Assembly (NCBI GenBank): GCA_015067565.1
Contig: SVMF01000013.1
Coordinates: 16,055 to 80,054 of the forward strand
Source of the DNA: Oscillospiraceae bacterium
Lineage (GTDB): Bacteria > Bacillota > Clostridia > Oscillospirales > Oscillospiraceae
DNA length: 64,000 nt
Reading direction: 5' to 3'
Positions 7,829 through 16,641 of the stretch are shown here, piece by piece. The notes under the pieces are model-generated. The model saw only the letters and a list, made by a program, of their open reading frames with translations, was not told the DNA's origin and did not search any database. Positions within the stretch are counted from its first letter, which is position 1; every line of letters starts with the position of its first letter. The position numbers and the translations under genes are program-made.

Positions 7829-8838
7829 CAGTACGCCACCTCCTCGGCATACGGTATTTTGTCAAGTGCAGCCTTAACAGCATCTTCAATGCGTTTGCTC
7901 AGCTCTTCATCGGAAATACAACCATCGTCGTCCTCACCGCCATCTTCCGAAGGATCAAGCCACCAGTCACCGTCAACAGCCTCGAGCGGTTCTTGCGCCT
8001 GCCGAAAGATGCGTGCACCATCTTTACCGACTGCTGCAAACAGCTTATCTACATACTCCTTCGGCGACGCATCCGCACTGTTTTTGGGCATCGCAACACC
8101 TCTGAGTCTCACAGTCGAATCGTCATCCAGGCCTCCAAGCTCTGTCACAGGCACGCCATCTTCCCGACCGGAGGCATACAAATAGAAACCATCGACCTCA
8201 TTGCCGAGAGCCATGACATTTCTCGCGGCTATATTGTGTACATCAATTTCGCCGCTGCCGTCGGTCAGCTTACGAAACCGATCTCCGGTCTGTTTTGCAT
8301 CGGCCGCCTTCCCTGCCAGCAGAAGTGTCGCATCGACCACCGCATCCTTACCGGCAGGCCCCTGTTCTCCCTTAAATTCCCCGTTTTTAAGTGCCGTCTC
8401 GATCTGCGTCTTTACAACACGCGTCTGACCGACCAATTCACTCAGCAGCGAAAACTCGCTGGAAGAGTCCACAACATCCCCATCACTGTAAACCGTACCG
8501 TCCACGACGATTGTAAACCGTGGAGAAGTGATCAGCATAGAATCCGAACCATAGAGACGAATTTCGCAGAGAAGCTCTCCTTCTACCGCTGTGGTCTGCG
8601 GTGTCACTGCATATGCGATGATATTTCCGTGAATCACACACGAATTGTACAAGATATTTCCATCCGGTTTTTTCGCCGTAAAAGCAGCCATGCAATCTTG
8701 CGTCAGCTGATATGGTCTGCCGTTTTCCGTCAGAGTAATAAAGATTCGCCTTGCGCTGTCAGCTTTCTTGATGTATAGCGTCACCTGAGAATGTATCTCG
8801 TGGATATCTAATGAAATACGAAAAATTGAACTGTTCAC
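7828..8838 (-). CDS. baseplate upper protein (BppU-like N-terminal domain)
   Basis: Residues about 20-115 (TLYIKKADSARRIFITLTEN, VHGNIIAYAV-like strand, GELLCEIRLY) match the BppU N-terminal domain that attaches side fibres to the baseplate. A collagen-like fragment follows (GEQGPAGKDA), then a body with YLYASGREDGVPV and an acidic C-terminus with DGDWWLDPSEDG. The start is a GTG at 8838, with AAAGGATG upstream. It follows the fused portal/virion-protein gene and is part of the leftward late operon. Confidence 0.72.
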   Translation of the reverse strand: MNSSIFRISLDIHEIHSQVTLYIKKADSARRIFITLTENGRPYQLTQDCMAAFTAKKPDGNILYNSCVIHGNIIAYAVTPQTTAVEGELLCEIRLYGSDSMLITSPRFTIVVDGTVYSDGDVVDSSSEFSLLSELVGQTRVVKTQIETALKNGEFKGEQGPAGKDAVVDATLLLAGKAADAKQTGDRFRKLTDGSGEIDVHNIAARNVMALGNEVDGFYLYASGREDGVPVTELGGLDDDSTVRLRGVAMPKNSADASPKEYVDKLFAAVGKDGARIFRQAQEPLEAVDGDWWLDPSEDGGEDDDGCISDEELSKRIEDAVKAALDKIPYAEEVAY

Positions 8839-8871
8839 TTACATCACATCCTTTGCCATAGCATAGCACAA

Positions 8872-8899
8872 AGAGGGAGGATTTCTAAATCCCCCCTCT
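8872..8899 (-). terminator. weak hairpin between late genes
   Basis: Near-perfect arms (AGAGGG-GGATTT and complement) lie directly after the large fused gene. Only TTT follows on the minus strand, so termination is probably partial and late transcription can continue to the tail genes. Confidence 0.5.
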
Positions 8900-8907
8900 C
8901 GTCGTTT

Positions 8908-11900
8908 TTAGTCCTCAAGCCACCTGTCAATATCCTTGGATTTTTTGCTGCGATCGTAGCCCAACGCAACATAAGCATTCAATAGATAACCCTTGATTGC
9001 AGCTCGTTCATAGCCTGTCATTTCCAAGTACAGCGGTTTGAAATAGGAGGTAATCTGTGATGCGAGAGTCCCTTTCTTAACGCCTCGATCCGTATAGGTT
9101 TTAATAGCCTGTTTCAGATTCTTTCCGCTCTGTACCGCAGCATAGAAGTCGTCATATTTGCTATAACCCTCTGCGCTTCCATTTGCATTTGAATAATCCC
9201 ACTTATCCAATTGCCAATATGCCTCATCTTCCGAATGCCCACCATACGAAACAAGATACGACATGGCGGTATCATCTCCGATAATGCTCTGACGATACAT
9301 TTCACCGATCACACTGCGAACGTCACTGTAGAAACTACTGTTGGCTTCTTCTGCCGACTTTCCTTTTTCTACATATCTTTGGATGATATAACTCTTGACT
9401 TCCTCCGCAGTCGCAGGCTCGTCGAGCACCGCAGCCATATAATCCTCCGCATCAAACATAGAAGGCTTACTCGGAGTAGCTTCACCATCTCCGTTTTTGT
9501 CGTTTTCAATTGCGGACATTTGGCTCTTAATTGCCGCCACAACATCATCCTGCGTGAAGCAATCTTCTGCGGTGATCGCTTTCACAAGTCCCGTATACGT
9601 AGAAATATCTCCATTCATTCGGGCAGTCGCAGCCTCTTTGATTCGCGGATCATGTTCTTTCAAGGCAGAACGCACGGCGTTGACAAAAGCACTGTCACTC
9701 TTGTAATTCTCTCGCAAAGCCGCCAAACGCCCTTTGTCGCCACGAATCATAGCTTCATACAGTTTCTCAGATTTCGACTGCTCTTCGCCGTTGAATCCAC
9801 GCACAAAAGCATCTAATACACCCTGAGGCTCTATATCATCCGTTGCGGCAATATACACATTGTAGATTCCTCTTGCATCCTTCATCAGATTCTTAACTGG
9901 CAGACCGAAAGCGGCTGCAAACGAGCCTGCAAAGTTCTCGATCTTTTTCCATGTCGTAACCTTATCGCTGCCCAGATTATCATAAGCGGAAATAATGTTG
10001 GAGATCACCTCCATGTCGGGGCGAGTGACATCCCAGCCTTCGACCATGGACATAATATCTCTCACATAGGGAATCATGTTCAGAACATTGAGTTCCGATG
10101 AGAGCTTACCTCCGAATTGTTCTGCCCATTTTTCTGTCCAGGACTCATCATCATCGTCATCACGGTTTGCATAAATGACCGAGGCGGCAGCAGCGGCGGC
10201 CACGGTAGATACAAACACAGAGGCAACCACTCTTGCGGCATGTCCCTTGCTTCCGCCACGCTTTGCTTGCAAAATTGCATCAAAGAGCATGTTGATCGAT
10301 GTCGTAGGCTCACCCATAAAAGAGGTAGCAAACTTATTCAGTTCACTTTTGCTGCGCATCAGACCGCTTTTCGCATTCACAGAATCGTATACCTGCGTTA
10401 ACGCAACAACTTCCGTAAAGCGTTCGCCGCAGCGTTTGAGATACGCTTCCGTACTCTCAAAATCCCCCTCTTTGGAGGCAACTTCTTTCTTGACAGCACT
10501 CCAGATCGCAGTCCAACCGAGCACGTCGCCCTTAGAGGCCAGGTACATAAACGCATCATCCGTAGCTTTGCTGCGATATGCCTTATCCGTGAAGAACCCT
10601 TTAAACTTACCGCCCACGCCCTCATATTCGGTAATGCCGATGTAGTCCTTCGTCTGACGGTTAGAGCCGACATCAAAGCCGCCCATTTCCTTGACGATGG
10701 CAATCGGTGCATACTGCTTAAGCTCATTGTACAGGTTCATGGACTCAGTTGTTTTTTCCTTTCCGCTGCGAAGGAAGGGAACGAAATAATCAGGACGGAT
10801 GTGCGCCATTGCTCGCAGAATTGCGGTCGGCTGCTGAATTGCGGTAGACAGAGAAGCCCCAACAGCAGTTTTCTTGAACTTGCTGAACCAGCTCATCATG
10901 CGCCCCTGTTCGCCGCCCATAACACCGCCGTTCAGATCTTCGATGTACTTTTGCAGATACTTCACCGCACCATTTCCGAAAGCTCCACCCAGTGTCAGCT
11001 TCATCGAAAGTTCCTGTACCTCATTTGAGTTTTCGGTATAGTTAAATACCTTGCTCAGATTTTCAATCGGAAGAACAAATGCGTGATAGGTAGACATTTT
11101 GTTGACGTGCTCCAGCCACACATCGTCGAAGTTGCTCAGCACAATCGGGTTTGATGCGTGAGGCACTGTTTCTTTTGCCATGCCCGTATTTTTTAATGAT
11201 GCCGTGGTCTGCGCTTTTTGAAGCTCAGTCTGTGCCGAATCGAGGAAATCCTGTGCAGATCGCAACGGGAAATAGAACTTCTCGTTGAACAGATCAACGC
11301 CGTACATCGCTCTGGAAACCTCGTTGCCCTTCTTGCCCATCTGCGACAGATATTCCTGCATCGCTTCGGCATACGCTTTTTGCTCCGGTGTCAGTGTTTC
11401 AATGATGCGGCTCAAAAGATCGATGTCCACACGGTACGTCTCGCTCTGATTTGCAATTCGCGCCATGTCAAATTTATGTTTTTTGAAGGTCTCCGAACGG
11501 TTAAAGATAAAGCCACCCTTGAGCTTATCGTCCCAGGCATCGGAATACACCTGTTCAAAATCGCACTGTTGCAGCAGAACAGGCATAACAGAAGAGAGGG
11601 TTTTCGCCTCTTGAACGTCGTTTTTCTCTCTGGGCAGGATGTTGGGCGCAGGGAAATTGTCCATTGCATCGGCGTGCTTATTGGCAATGGAGTTAAACAG
11701 CCACGCACTGACAGGTTCGACCTGTTCTCCTTCCTCCTTCGAGCGCAAATACTCCCAGTGACGAAGCTTGTACCACTGCTCATTGCGAATTAGGCGCTGT
11801 TCCAGGTTTGCCTTGCCTGCCTTGTATTTCTGCAAGATCTGATAAGCTTCCTGCACCTGTTTCTGTCCGATCACCTCTTGCGCCGCCTCAAAATTCCCCT

Positions 11901-12039
11901 TTGAATGAGGAGCGAAGCTACCAAGTTGGTCACCCATAGGCGCATCCATTGCAGGAGTGCCACTCATCTGCAGATCACCTCCCTGCATCTTGTCATCTTT
12001 TCCACGCAGCCTATCACGCATTGCGCTGAATATCGACAT
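8908..12039 (-). CDS. in-frame fusion: portal N-terminus joined to C-terminus of a large polyvalent virion protein
   Basis: Residues 1-175 are the N-terminal part of a P22-like portal (EQWYKLRHWE, SAWLFNSIANKHADAMDNFP, FEQVYSDAWDDKLKGG). At residue 176, about base 11512, the portal stops abruptly. The remaining 868 residues look like the C-terminal region of large polyvalent proteins injected with podoviral DNA, with STAIQQPTAILRAMAHI, FMGEPTTSINMLF and a hydrophobic stretch near VVASVFVSTVAAAAAASVI. A normal portal is about 700 residues and is followed by capsid genes; here they are gone. The most direct reading is a large internal deletion that kept the frame. The start overlaps terL by 26 nt. 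Confidence 0.85.
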   Translation of the reverse strand: MSIFSAMRDRLRGKDDKMQGGDLQMSGTPAMDAPMGDQLGSFAPHSKGNFEAAQEVIGQKQVQEAYQILQKYKAGKANLEQRLIRNEQWYKLRHWEYLRSKEEGEQVEPVSAWLFNSIANKHADAMDNFPAPNILPREKNDVQEAKTLSSVMPVLLQQCDFEQVYSDAWDDKLKGGFIFNRSETFKKHKFDMARIANQSETYRVDIDLLSRIIETLTPEQKAYAEAMQEYLSQMGKKGNEVSRAMYGVDLFNEKFYFPLRSAQDFLDSAQTELQKAQTTASLKNTGMAKETVPHASNPIVLSNFDDVWLEHVNKMSTYHAFVLPIENLSKVFNYTENSNEVQELSMKLTLGGAFGNGAVKYLQKYIEDLNGGVMGGEQGRMMSWFSKFKKTAVGASLSTAIQQPTAILRAMAHIRPDYFVPFLRSGKEKTTESMNLYNELKQYAPIAIVKEMGGFDVGSNRQTKDYIGITEYEGVGGKFKGFFTDKAYRSKATDDAFMYLASKGDVLGWTAIWSAVKKEVASKEGDFESTEAYLKRCGERFTEVVALTQVYDSVNAKSGLMRSKSELNKFATSFMGEPTTSINMLFDAILQAKRGGSKGHAARVVASVFVSTVAAAAAASVIYANRDDDDDESWTEKWAEQFGGKLSSELNVLNMIPYVRDIMSMVEGWDVTRPDMEVISNIISAYDNLGSDKVTTWKKIENFAGSFAAAFGLPVKNLMKDARGIYNVYIAATDDIEPQGVLDAFVRGFNGEEQSKSEKLYEAMIRGDKGRLAALRENYKSDSAFVNAVRSALKEHDPRIKEAATARMNGDISTYTGLVKAITAEDCFTQDDVVAAIKSQMSAIENDKNGDGEATPSKPSMFDAEDYMAAVLDEPATAEEVKSYIIQRYVEKGKSAEEANSSFYSDVRSVIGEMYRQSIIGDDTAMSYLVSYGGHSEDEAYWQLDKWDYSNANGSAEGYSKYDDFYAAVQSGKNLKQAIKTYTDRGVKKGTLASQITSYFKPLYLEMTGYERAAIKGYLLNAYVALGYDRSKKSKDIDRWLED

Positions 12040-13450
12040 TGGAAATCATCTCCATTCTCGGCCTTTTCGTGGCCGGCAAAATATCCGTTTTCGGAATATC
12101 GAGGAACAAGCTCCTCGGATCGGTATCGTAATCGTCAGGCGCAGGGGCGATTCTCGGCTTGATTGGCCTCGACATCAGGAAATATCGCACCTCGTCAGCA
12201 ACATGGTCCTCCCCAGCCGTGTCCAGATCTTCAGGTTTGTGCTCGTCATACATCAATAGCGGCATCGTGCGGATAAACGCCTTGCAGTTGCTGAAAATAT
12301 ACATCATCGGAAATCCGTTCGGGTCAAATTGAAGCCGATAGTGAACTTGCATCCAGCCGGGGATGCGTTTGTGATCGCCCTTTTGGAAGAACACCTGATG
12401 TTTTGCCGCAACATCGGCAATGCTCTCACCGGTCTCAGCATCCCAAATGGCAGGATCGGCAACACCGCTGATCTTTTTTCCTTTGAGTAACGGATGCTCC
12501 GTTTCGATGCGGTGAATTTCCGCAAACACCTGCGGAGGGGTCCATTTCACTCCCTCATTTGGCGTTTTCGTGCAGCCGTAAAGCTCCAATATGCGGTAAA
12601 CGACGCCCTCATAATCGACAGCCCACCAGCCACAGGAAAACGGCTTGTTGTAGCCCCAGTCGAACGATCTGTATATCTTCCACGCAGGGTCGATGGCAAA
12701 GGGATCTATCACATGGCTCCATTGCCTGTCTGCATAGTGTTCGGGTCTGTCAAAGAAATCTTCAAAGAACTGTCCCTCAAACACATTCCAGTCACCTTCC
12801 AGCCATGCTTTTCTGAGCTTCGGTGGCAGAGCTTCGAGCTGTTTGACATAGTCGGGCTGACATTCGAGCAGGATGTGGTTGTCCTGCACACGGCTCTGAA
12901 TGAATTCGTATTCCTGCGGATCTTCTCCGACTTCATACTTGCGGTCGATGAAGATGCGCTTGATGTAGTGATGCCCCTGCCCACCGGGGTTGCAGGTGTA
13001 GTAAATGCGTTTCGGAAAATCGTTGACACCGCGCAAGCATGCGGTGATGGTTTTCATCTGATATTCCGAAAGCTGTGTTGCCTCGTCGAGAAAGATCACA
13101 TCGTATTCCACACCCTGCAAGCGGTCTAAGTCGCCGTCTTTTGCACAGTAGGTAAAGTTGATGCTTGAGCCGTTGGCAAATTTGAGCACCTTGTCTTTGT
13201 CGTTGTAACGGGCAATGTTCAAAAGCTCTGCTTTGAGGATGTTGATGTGATTGTTGATCAGCTCGGGATAGGTGCGGCGCACGATCAGGATGCGGATCCC
13301 CTTGTAGCGCAGGGCAAGTAGTTTTGCCTTTGTGCGAACACTCCAGCTCTTGCCGCCGCCACGGGCACCACCGAAGCCAATGTGTTTTTTGTTCGCTTTT
13401 AGAAACTCCTTTTGTTTTGGCTGCGCCTCGGGAATAAATAGCTTTTTCAT
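12014..13450 (-). CDS. terminase large subunit
   Basis: The motor ATPase and nuclease that packages phage DNA. The 478-residue protein has the Walker A motif GGARGGGKS near residue 28, Walker B VIFLDEATQ near 120, the coupling motif YYTCNPGG, and a C-terminal RNase H-like nuclease with acidic residues in SFDWGYNKPF and GVADPAIWD. Length is normal and the frame is intact. Start overlaps the small subunit by 4 nt (ATGA). Confidence 0.95.
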   Translation of the reverse strand: MKKLFIPEAQPKQKEFLKANKKHIGFGGARGGGKSWSVRTKAKLLALRYKGIRILIVRRTYPELINNHINILKAELLNIARYNDKDKVLKFANGSSINFTYCAKDGDLDRLQGVEYDVIFLDEATQLSEYQMKTITACLRGVNDFPKRIYYTCNPGGQGHHYIKRIFIDRKYEVGEDPQEYEFIQSRVQDNHILLECQPDYVKQLEALPPKLRKAWLEGDWNVFEGQFFEDFFDRPEHYADRQWSHVIDPFAIDPAWKIYRSFDWGYNKPFSCGWWAVDYEGVVYRILELYGCTKTPNEGVKWTPPQVFAEIHRIETEHPLLKGKKISGVADPAIWDAETGESIADVAAKHQVFFQKGDHKRIPGWMQVHYRLQFDPNGFPMMYIFSNCKAFIRTMPLLMYDEHKPEDLDTAGEDHVADEVRYFLMSRPIKPRIAPAPDDYDTDPRSLFLDIPKTDILPATKRPRMEMISNVDIQRNA

Positions 13451-14034
13451 TGGCTGAACTCCTCAGCATTGCCGCCGAAAATAACCTCGATCTGCTTGTC
13501 ATCGTCCTGCGAAGCGGCGTGCTTTTGCAGATTGGCAATTCTCGCCTCCTGCTCTTTACGGTCGAGCTCCGAACGGAGCATTTGAACCTCTTTGAGATCC
13601 TTGAGGGCCGAAGCGATCTGCTTTAACCCCTGACGGTCAATGATCGACGTCATGCTCTGCACCGTCTCCTTCTCGCGTATAACCTCTTTGGTTGGCTTGT
13701 TCGGTCTTTCGGCGTTGTTGTATTCAATTTCCTTGACTTTTTCACTTTCTCGGACGATCTGAATGTCCAGTTCCTCCACAGCTCTCTCCAGCTTCTGCAG
13801 CAGCCTTTCCGCCACAGCATCAAAACGAGCCATTTTTTGAGCCTGTTTCGAAGCGATTTTGTCCAGTGCTTTTGACAGCGTTTTGTCCCGATGCTGTTTT
13901 CTCATCGCAGGCCACTGCTCCGCTTTCCCCCGATTGGCAACCAATGTGCGGTTTAGCCCGTATTTTTCAGCGAGCTTCCGATAGCTCGTGTCGGTCGTAA
14001 TGTATTCGGTTTTGATCTCATTCCAATCTGCCAC
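13447..14034 (-). CDS. terminase small subunit
   Basis: The DNA-recognition partner of the packaging motor. Residues 1-45 hold an HTH segment (YITTDTSYRKLAEKYGLNRT), followed by long charged helices (MARFDAVAERLLQKLERAVE) used for ring assembly. The 195-residue product starts at a GTG. It directly precedes terL. The transcript starts after a 600-base repeat-rich gap, so the promoter of the late operon may lie in or near that gap. Confidence 0.85.
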   Translation of the reverse strand: MADWNEIKTEYITTDTSYRKLAEKYGLNRTLVANRGKAEQWPAMRKQHRDKTLSKALDKIASKQAQKMARFDAVAERLLQKLERAVEELDIQIVRESEKVKEIEYNNAERPNKPTKEVIREKETVQSMTSIIDRQGLKQIASALKDLKEVQMLRSELDRKEQEARIANLQKHAASQDDDKQIEVIFGGNAEEFSQ

Positions 14035-14639
14035 AAACTACTCAGCCCCCTTTCTCGTCAGTCCAAGCTCTCCCTATCATGTCATTGCACCCGCAAGGGG
14101 TAGACCGCATCCGTAGCGCTCCTTCGTCGCTGACGGCTGCGCACCGAGGCCGCCTTGCAGCCGTGACAATCTCAATCCACCGACTCGCGCCGTACCCCCT
14201 ACGTTGTCATTGCAGAAGTTTCCGTTCCACGCACCAAATTTCACCCCCATCATACACCCTCACCCCTCAAAAATTAAATCCCCCCCTCTTCGTCGGTGCA
14301 AGCTTCATATTTTTCGCTTCGCTGCAAGCAGCAAAGCTCAGTCATTACGCTGCACCTCCTCTCCGAAATGCATCCACTGTGTTGGGATGCCTTTCGGTTT
14401 TTCTTTTTGGTGCAAGCTCCATATTTTTCGCTTCGCTGCAAGCAGCCATTGAACATTTCCTTGCACCGCACGCATCAAAGCCTTCCCCTTGAGGGGAAGG
14501 TGGCACGGCGCAAGCCGTGACGGATGAGGTGTCCGTGCAGGAACTACCTGTGGTCGCCATGCAGCTCCCTAACATGTCATTGCGAGGCCGCCTTGCGGCC
14601 GTGGCAATCTCAAACCGCCAATCACCTCCGCACTCACAT
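14035..14639. other. repeat-rich stretch with no gene
   Basis: No supported gene. It holds several dispersed-repeat types: a CCGCAAGGGGTAGACCGC-type segment near 14088 that recurs near 21840; a GTCATTGCGAGG...GTGGCAATCTC-type element near 14576; a CTTCCCCTTGAGGGGAAG hairpin near 14480 followed by GGTGGCACGGCGCAAGCC; and a 38-bp direct repeat (separate entry). These resemble host intergenic repeats rather than phage DNA. Confidence 0.6.
14295..14446. repeat. 38-bp direct repeat pair
   Basis: Bases 14295-14332 and 14409-14446 are the same except for one base (GGTGCAAGCTTCATATTTTT versus GGTGCAAGCTCCATATTTTT, then CGCTTCGCTGCAAGCAGC). The 76 bases between them are unique. They could mark an old insertion or slippage. 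Confidence 0.8.
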
Positions 14640-14678
14640 AAAAAACGGCTCCCACCCGATTTCTCGGGCAGAAGCCGT
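14640..14678 (-). terminator. terminator at the end of the early leftward operon
   Basis: On the minus strand the stem ACGGCT...AGCCGT encloses an inner CCCGA/TCGGG stem and is followed by TTTTTT. It lies 4 bases after the stop of the small Cys-rich gene, separating early genes from the terminase genes. Confidence 0.85.
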
Positions 14679-14682
14679 ACGC

Positions 14683-14895
14683 CTATTCATATTTCTTCGC
14701 CAACATCATCGCAATCGGACATTGCTCCCAATTTTTGCAGCAGCAAAACCGTTGCTTAAAGTCCGTTTTTCGTTCCTGCGAGCCAAAGAACTGCGCAAGA
14801 TTTGATCCTTCTTCGACCCCTTCGCAAAACAGTCGCATCGAATCTTCCTTGCGATAAAACGGGCATTGCGCATATTTCGAAACATACTGTTTCAC
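14683..14895 (-). CDS. small Cys-rich phage protein, probable zinc binder
   Basis: A 70-residue product starting at a GTG with GGAGG 8 nt upstream; the ATG used in the ORF track lies upstream of that site. Cysteines sit in KYAQCPFYR, RLFCEGV, RFCCCKNW and EQCPIAM, a pattern suggesting a small zinc cluster. The function is not recognised. It is the last gene of the early leftward operon, next to the methyltransferase fragment and the terminator. Confidence 0.6.
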   Translation of the reverse strand: MKQYVSKYAQCPFYRKEDSMRLFCEGVEEGSNLAQFFGSQERKTDFKQRFCCCKNWEQCPIAMMLAKKYE

Positions 14896-14912
14896 TCTCG
14901 GCACCTCCAAAT

Positions 14913-15122
14913 TCAAATCAAATCAAACATCGAAAACAAATGCGGCTCCTCCGTTTCAAAATCTTTCAGATACCCGACCGCATCTCGGAAATAGTCGTTG
15001 TTGAGCTCAATGGTATATCCCTTACGCCCTGCTTTCATCGCTTGCAGCGCAACAGTACCCAAACCGCCGAAGGGATCCAATACCAAATCACCCTCGTTGC
15101 TGTAGCGGTTGATCAGCCTCAT
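14913..15122 (-). pseudogene. C-terminal fragment of a phage DNA methyltransferase
   Basis: The 69 residues hold only the SAM-binding end of an N6/N4-type DNA methyltransferase: LINRYSNEGDLVLDPFGGLG followed by TVALQAMKAGRKGYTIELNN. The catalytic DPPY-type motif and the N-terminal two thirds are missing. The fragment begins exactly at the end of the YopX-like gene and uses a ribosome binding site (AGGTGG) inside that gene, as expected after a deletion. It cannot methylate DNA alone. Confidence 0.8.
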
Positions 15123-15508
15123 TACTCTCCACCTCCGATCAATTCGGGATTGTCGTGGATGTTGCCGATGACTTCTAAATCAGTTCCATTGATGTTCGAA
15201 TGGAAATCAACACAAAATCCATCTGCTTCAACCTGAAAACCGCCATCGTCATAAGCAACAATTCCGATTTCCTCATCTTCTGTGAGAATATCAACAATAT
15301 CCCCCTCAAAAATCTTATTTCCGTTCTTGTCGGTCAAGCCTGTATACTGACCGACAGAAGCAGGATTAACAATCGTTTTTGTCATTTCCACAAAGCTATC
15401 GTTCTCTGAATAGCAGATATCGGTAGCTCCGTCAGGCCACACAACCAGCGAACCTTCAACCCATTCGCCGTTATTCCGCTTTCCACGAAACAAAATCTCA
15501 CGCATCAT
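15122..15508 (-). CDS. YopX-family phage protein
   Basis: Start moved to ATGATG at 15508 with AAAGGAG upstream. The 128-residue product has the YopX family start REILFRGKRNNGEWVEG, the middle SVGQYTGLTDKNGNKIFEGD and the end VIGNIHDNPEL, all characteristic. YopX proteins are common in Gram-positive phages and their function is unknown. It overlaps the neighbouring Cys-rich gene and ends against the methyltransferase fragment. Confidence 0.9.
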   Translation of the reverse strand: MMREILFRGKRNNGEWVEGSLVVWPDGATDICYSENDSFVEMTKTIVNPASVGQYTGLTDKNGNKIFEGDIVDILTEDEEIGIVAYDDGGFQVEADGFCVDFHSNINGTDLEVIGNIHDNPELIGGGE

Positions 15509-15782
15509 CGGTTCTCCTTTCTCCGTATGAACAGAAATCGTCCAGTTTAGGTTCGTTGTCAGGGTGTGATGTATCAATCGCACAGCCGCACCAGCTACCA
15601 TCATTATTAGGTGCATACCACTGGCAATCCTTGCACCGAACCACAGGCACGGCATCCACGGTGGGCAATTTAGCTAATTCATCAGCCGCTGCAAAAAGGC
15701 CAAAAGAAAATGTAGTCGGATATTTTGCTACACATTTGCCTCTCAGAAGCTTAATTGCTTCATCCAAATCAATCAGCCTCAT
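15498..15782 (-). CDS. small phage zinc-cluster protein
   Basis: A 94-residue protein of a type frequent in Firmicutes phages: start MRLIDLDEAI, then PTVDAVPVVRCKDCQWYAPN with a Cys pair, and further cysteines in SWCGCAID and DDFCSYGER, probably a single zinc site. AAGGAGG precedes the ATG. Function unknown; the position among early genes suggests a host take-over or replication accessory role, but nothing shows it directly. Confidence 0.7.
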   Translation of the reverse strand: MRLIDLDEAIKLLRGKCVAKYPTTFSFGLFAAADELAKLPTVDAVPVVRCKDCQWYAPNNDGSWCGCAIDTSHPDNEPKLDDFCSYGERRTDDA

Positions 15783-15963
15783 TTTGTACCTCCTTGAAGT
15801 ACGGACACGGAGTATTTGCTTTGACGATCAGGCAGAAGCATTTTCCGTCGCCGTTCTTGTTGTCGCAAATGCCGCATTCGCCGCCGCAAACAGCTTGACA
15901 CCAGTTGTAAAAGTCATACTTGCAGGCTTGACATAAATCCTTGCTCTTGATCGGTATGCTCAT
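15769..15963 (-). CDS. small Cys-rich phage protein
   Basis: Sixty-four residues with nine or ten cysteines (KDLCQACKYDFYNWC, GGECGICDNKNG, KCFCLIV, TPCPYF), probably binding two zinc ions. It overlaps the upstream gene by 4 nt (ATGA) and the downstream gene by 14 nt. The function is not recognised. Confidence 0.6.
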   Translation of the reverse strand: MSIPIKSKDLCQACKYDFYNWCQAVCGGECGICDNKNGDGKCFCLIVKANTPCPYFKEVQNEAD

Positions 15964-16631
15964 TCTTCCCCCTCCTGCAAAGCCGCTTGAATGGCTTTTC
16001 TTTCGAGGTCTGACAGCTCGCCGTCATGCGACTGATACTGCGCCGCCTTGTTTGCCCGACTGTTTCGGCTGCATTGTCCGTCCTCCTGCCACCAGCGGAT
16101 GATTGTGCCATAATGGTCGTACACCTTGGCACCCGTCCTGGAAATAAAATCGCTCAGTCTTTCCACATAGCGGTAGAAAGCCGTCTGTCCCATTTGTCGG
16201 ATCAAAATGTCGACCTCATATTCGTCCAGAAACACATTTTTACTCTCGCCTAGTGCGAGCAACGGGGAAGCACTCCCCTCACCATCAACATCAGTATCAT
16301 TATCAATATCAGTATTAGCCTTTTCCTTTACCTCTACATCCCTTGCGTTTTCCCCTTGCTTCGGTTTTGCTTTCGGTTTGCTTGCGTTTTGCTTTCCGTT
16401 TGCTTTGCCCCCCTGCTTGCCGCTGGCAGCTTTTTTTCTGCCCGAATCCAAGGTCGGTCGAATGAGCTCAAATGCAGTCGTAGCAGGGGCGGACAGCCCT
16501 TTCGGCTCCGTCTCGTAAAGCGCATACTCGCACACGGCAAGAATGATCGCAGCACGATCTCTTTTGTTCAGATTCTGTATCGCATCGAAATACGAACGAT
16601 AGAATGTAAATTGGTTTCTCACCTCTGCCAA
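15960..16631 (-). CDS. phage replication-region protein (DUF6291-like)
   Basis: The body starts RNQFTFYRSYFDAIQNLNKR and continues with FELIRPTLDSGRKKAASG, as in DUF6291-type proteins found where replisome organisers lie in Firmicutes phages. A basic, low-complexity linker (KQGGKANGKQNASKPKAK) joins an α-helical C-terminal domain (VDILIRQMGQTAFYRYVERL). I place the start at TTG 16631, 8 nt after GAGG; GTG 16622 is also possible. The ATG in the ORF track lies inside the MBL gene. A role in origin binding or helicase loading is inferred from the layout. Confidence 0.65.
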   Translation of the reverse strand: MAEVRNQFTFYRSYFDAIQNLNKRDRAAIILAVCEYALYETEPKGLSAPATTAFELIRPTLDSGRKKAASGKQGGKANGKQNASKPKAKPKQGENARDVEVKEKANTDIDNDTDVDGEGSASPLLALGESKNVFLDEYEVDILIRQMGQTAFYRYVERLSDFISRTGAKVYDHYGTIIRWWQEDGQCSRNSRANKAAQYQSHDGELSDLERKAIQAALQEGEE

Positions 16632-16641
16632 AGCCGTTTCC

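Noticed and set aside
14079-14805. several ORFs on both strands in the repeat-rich gap
   Set aside because: They follow repeat sequence, change frame between copies and lack ribosome binding sites.
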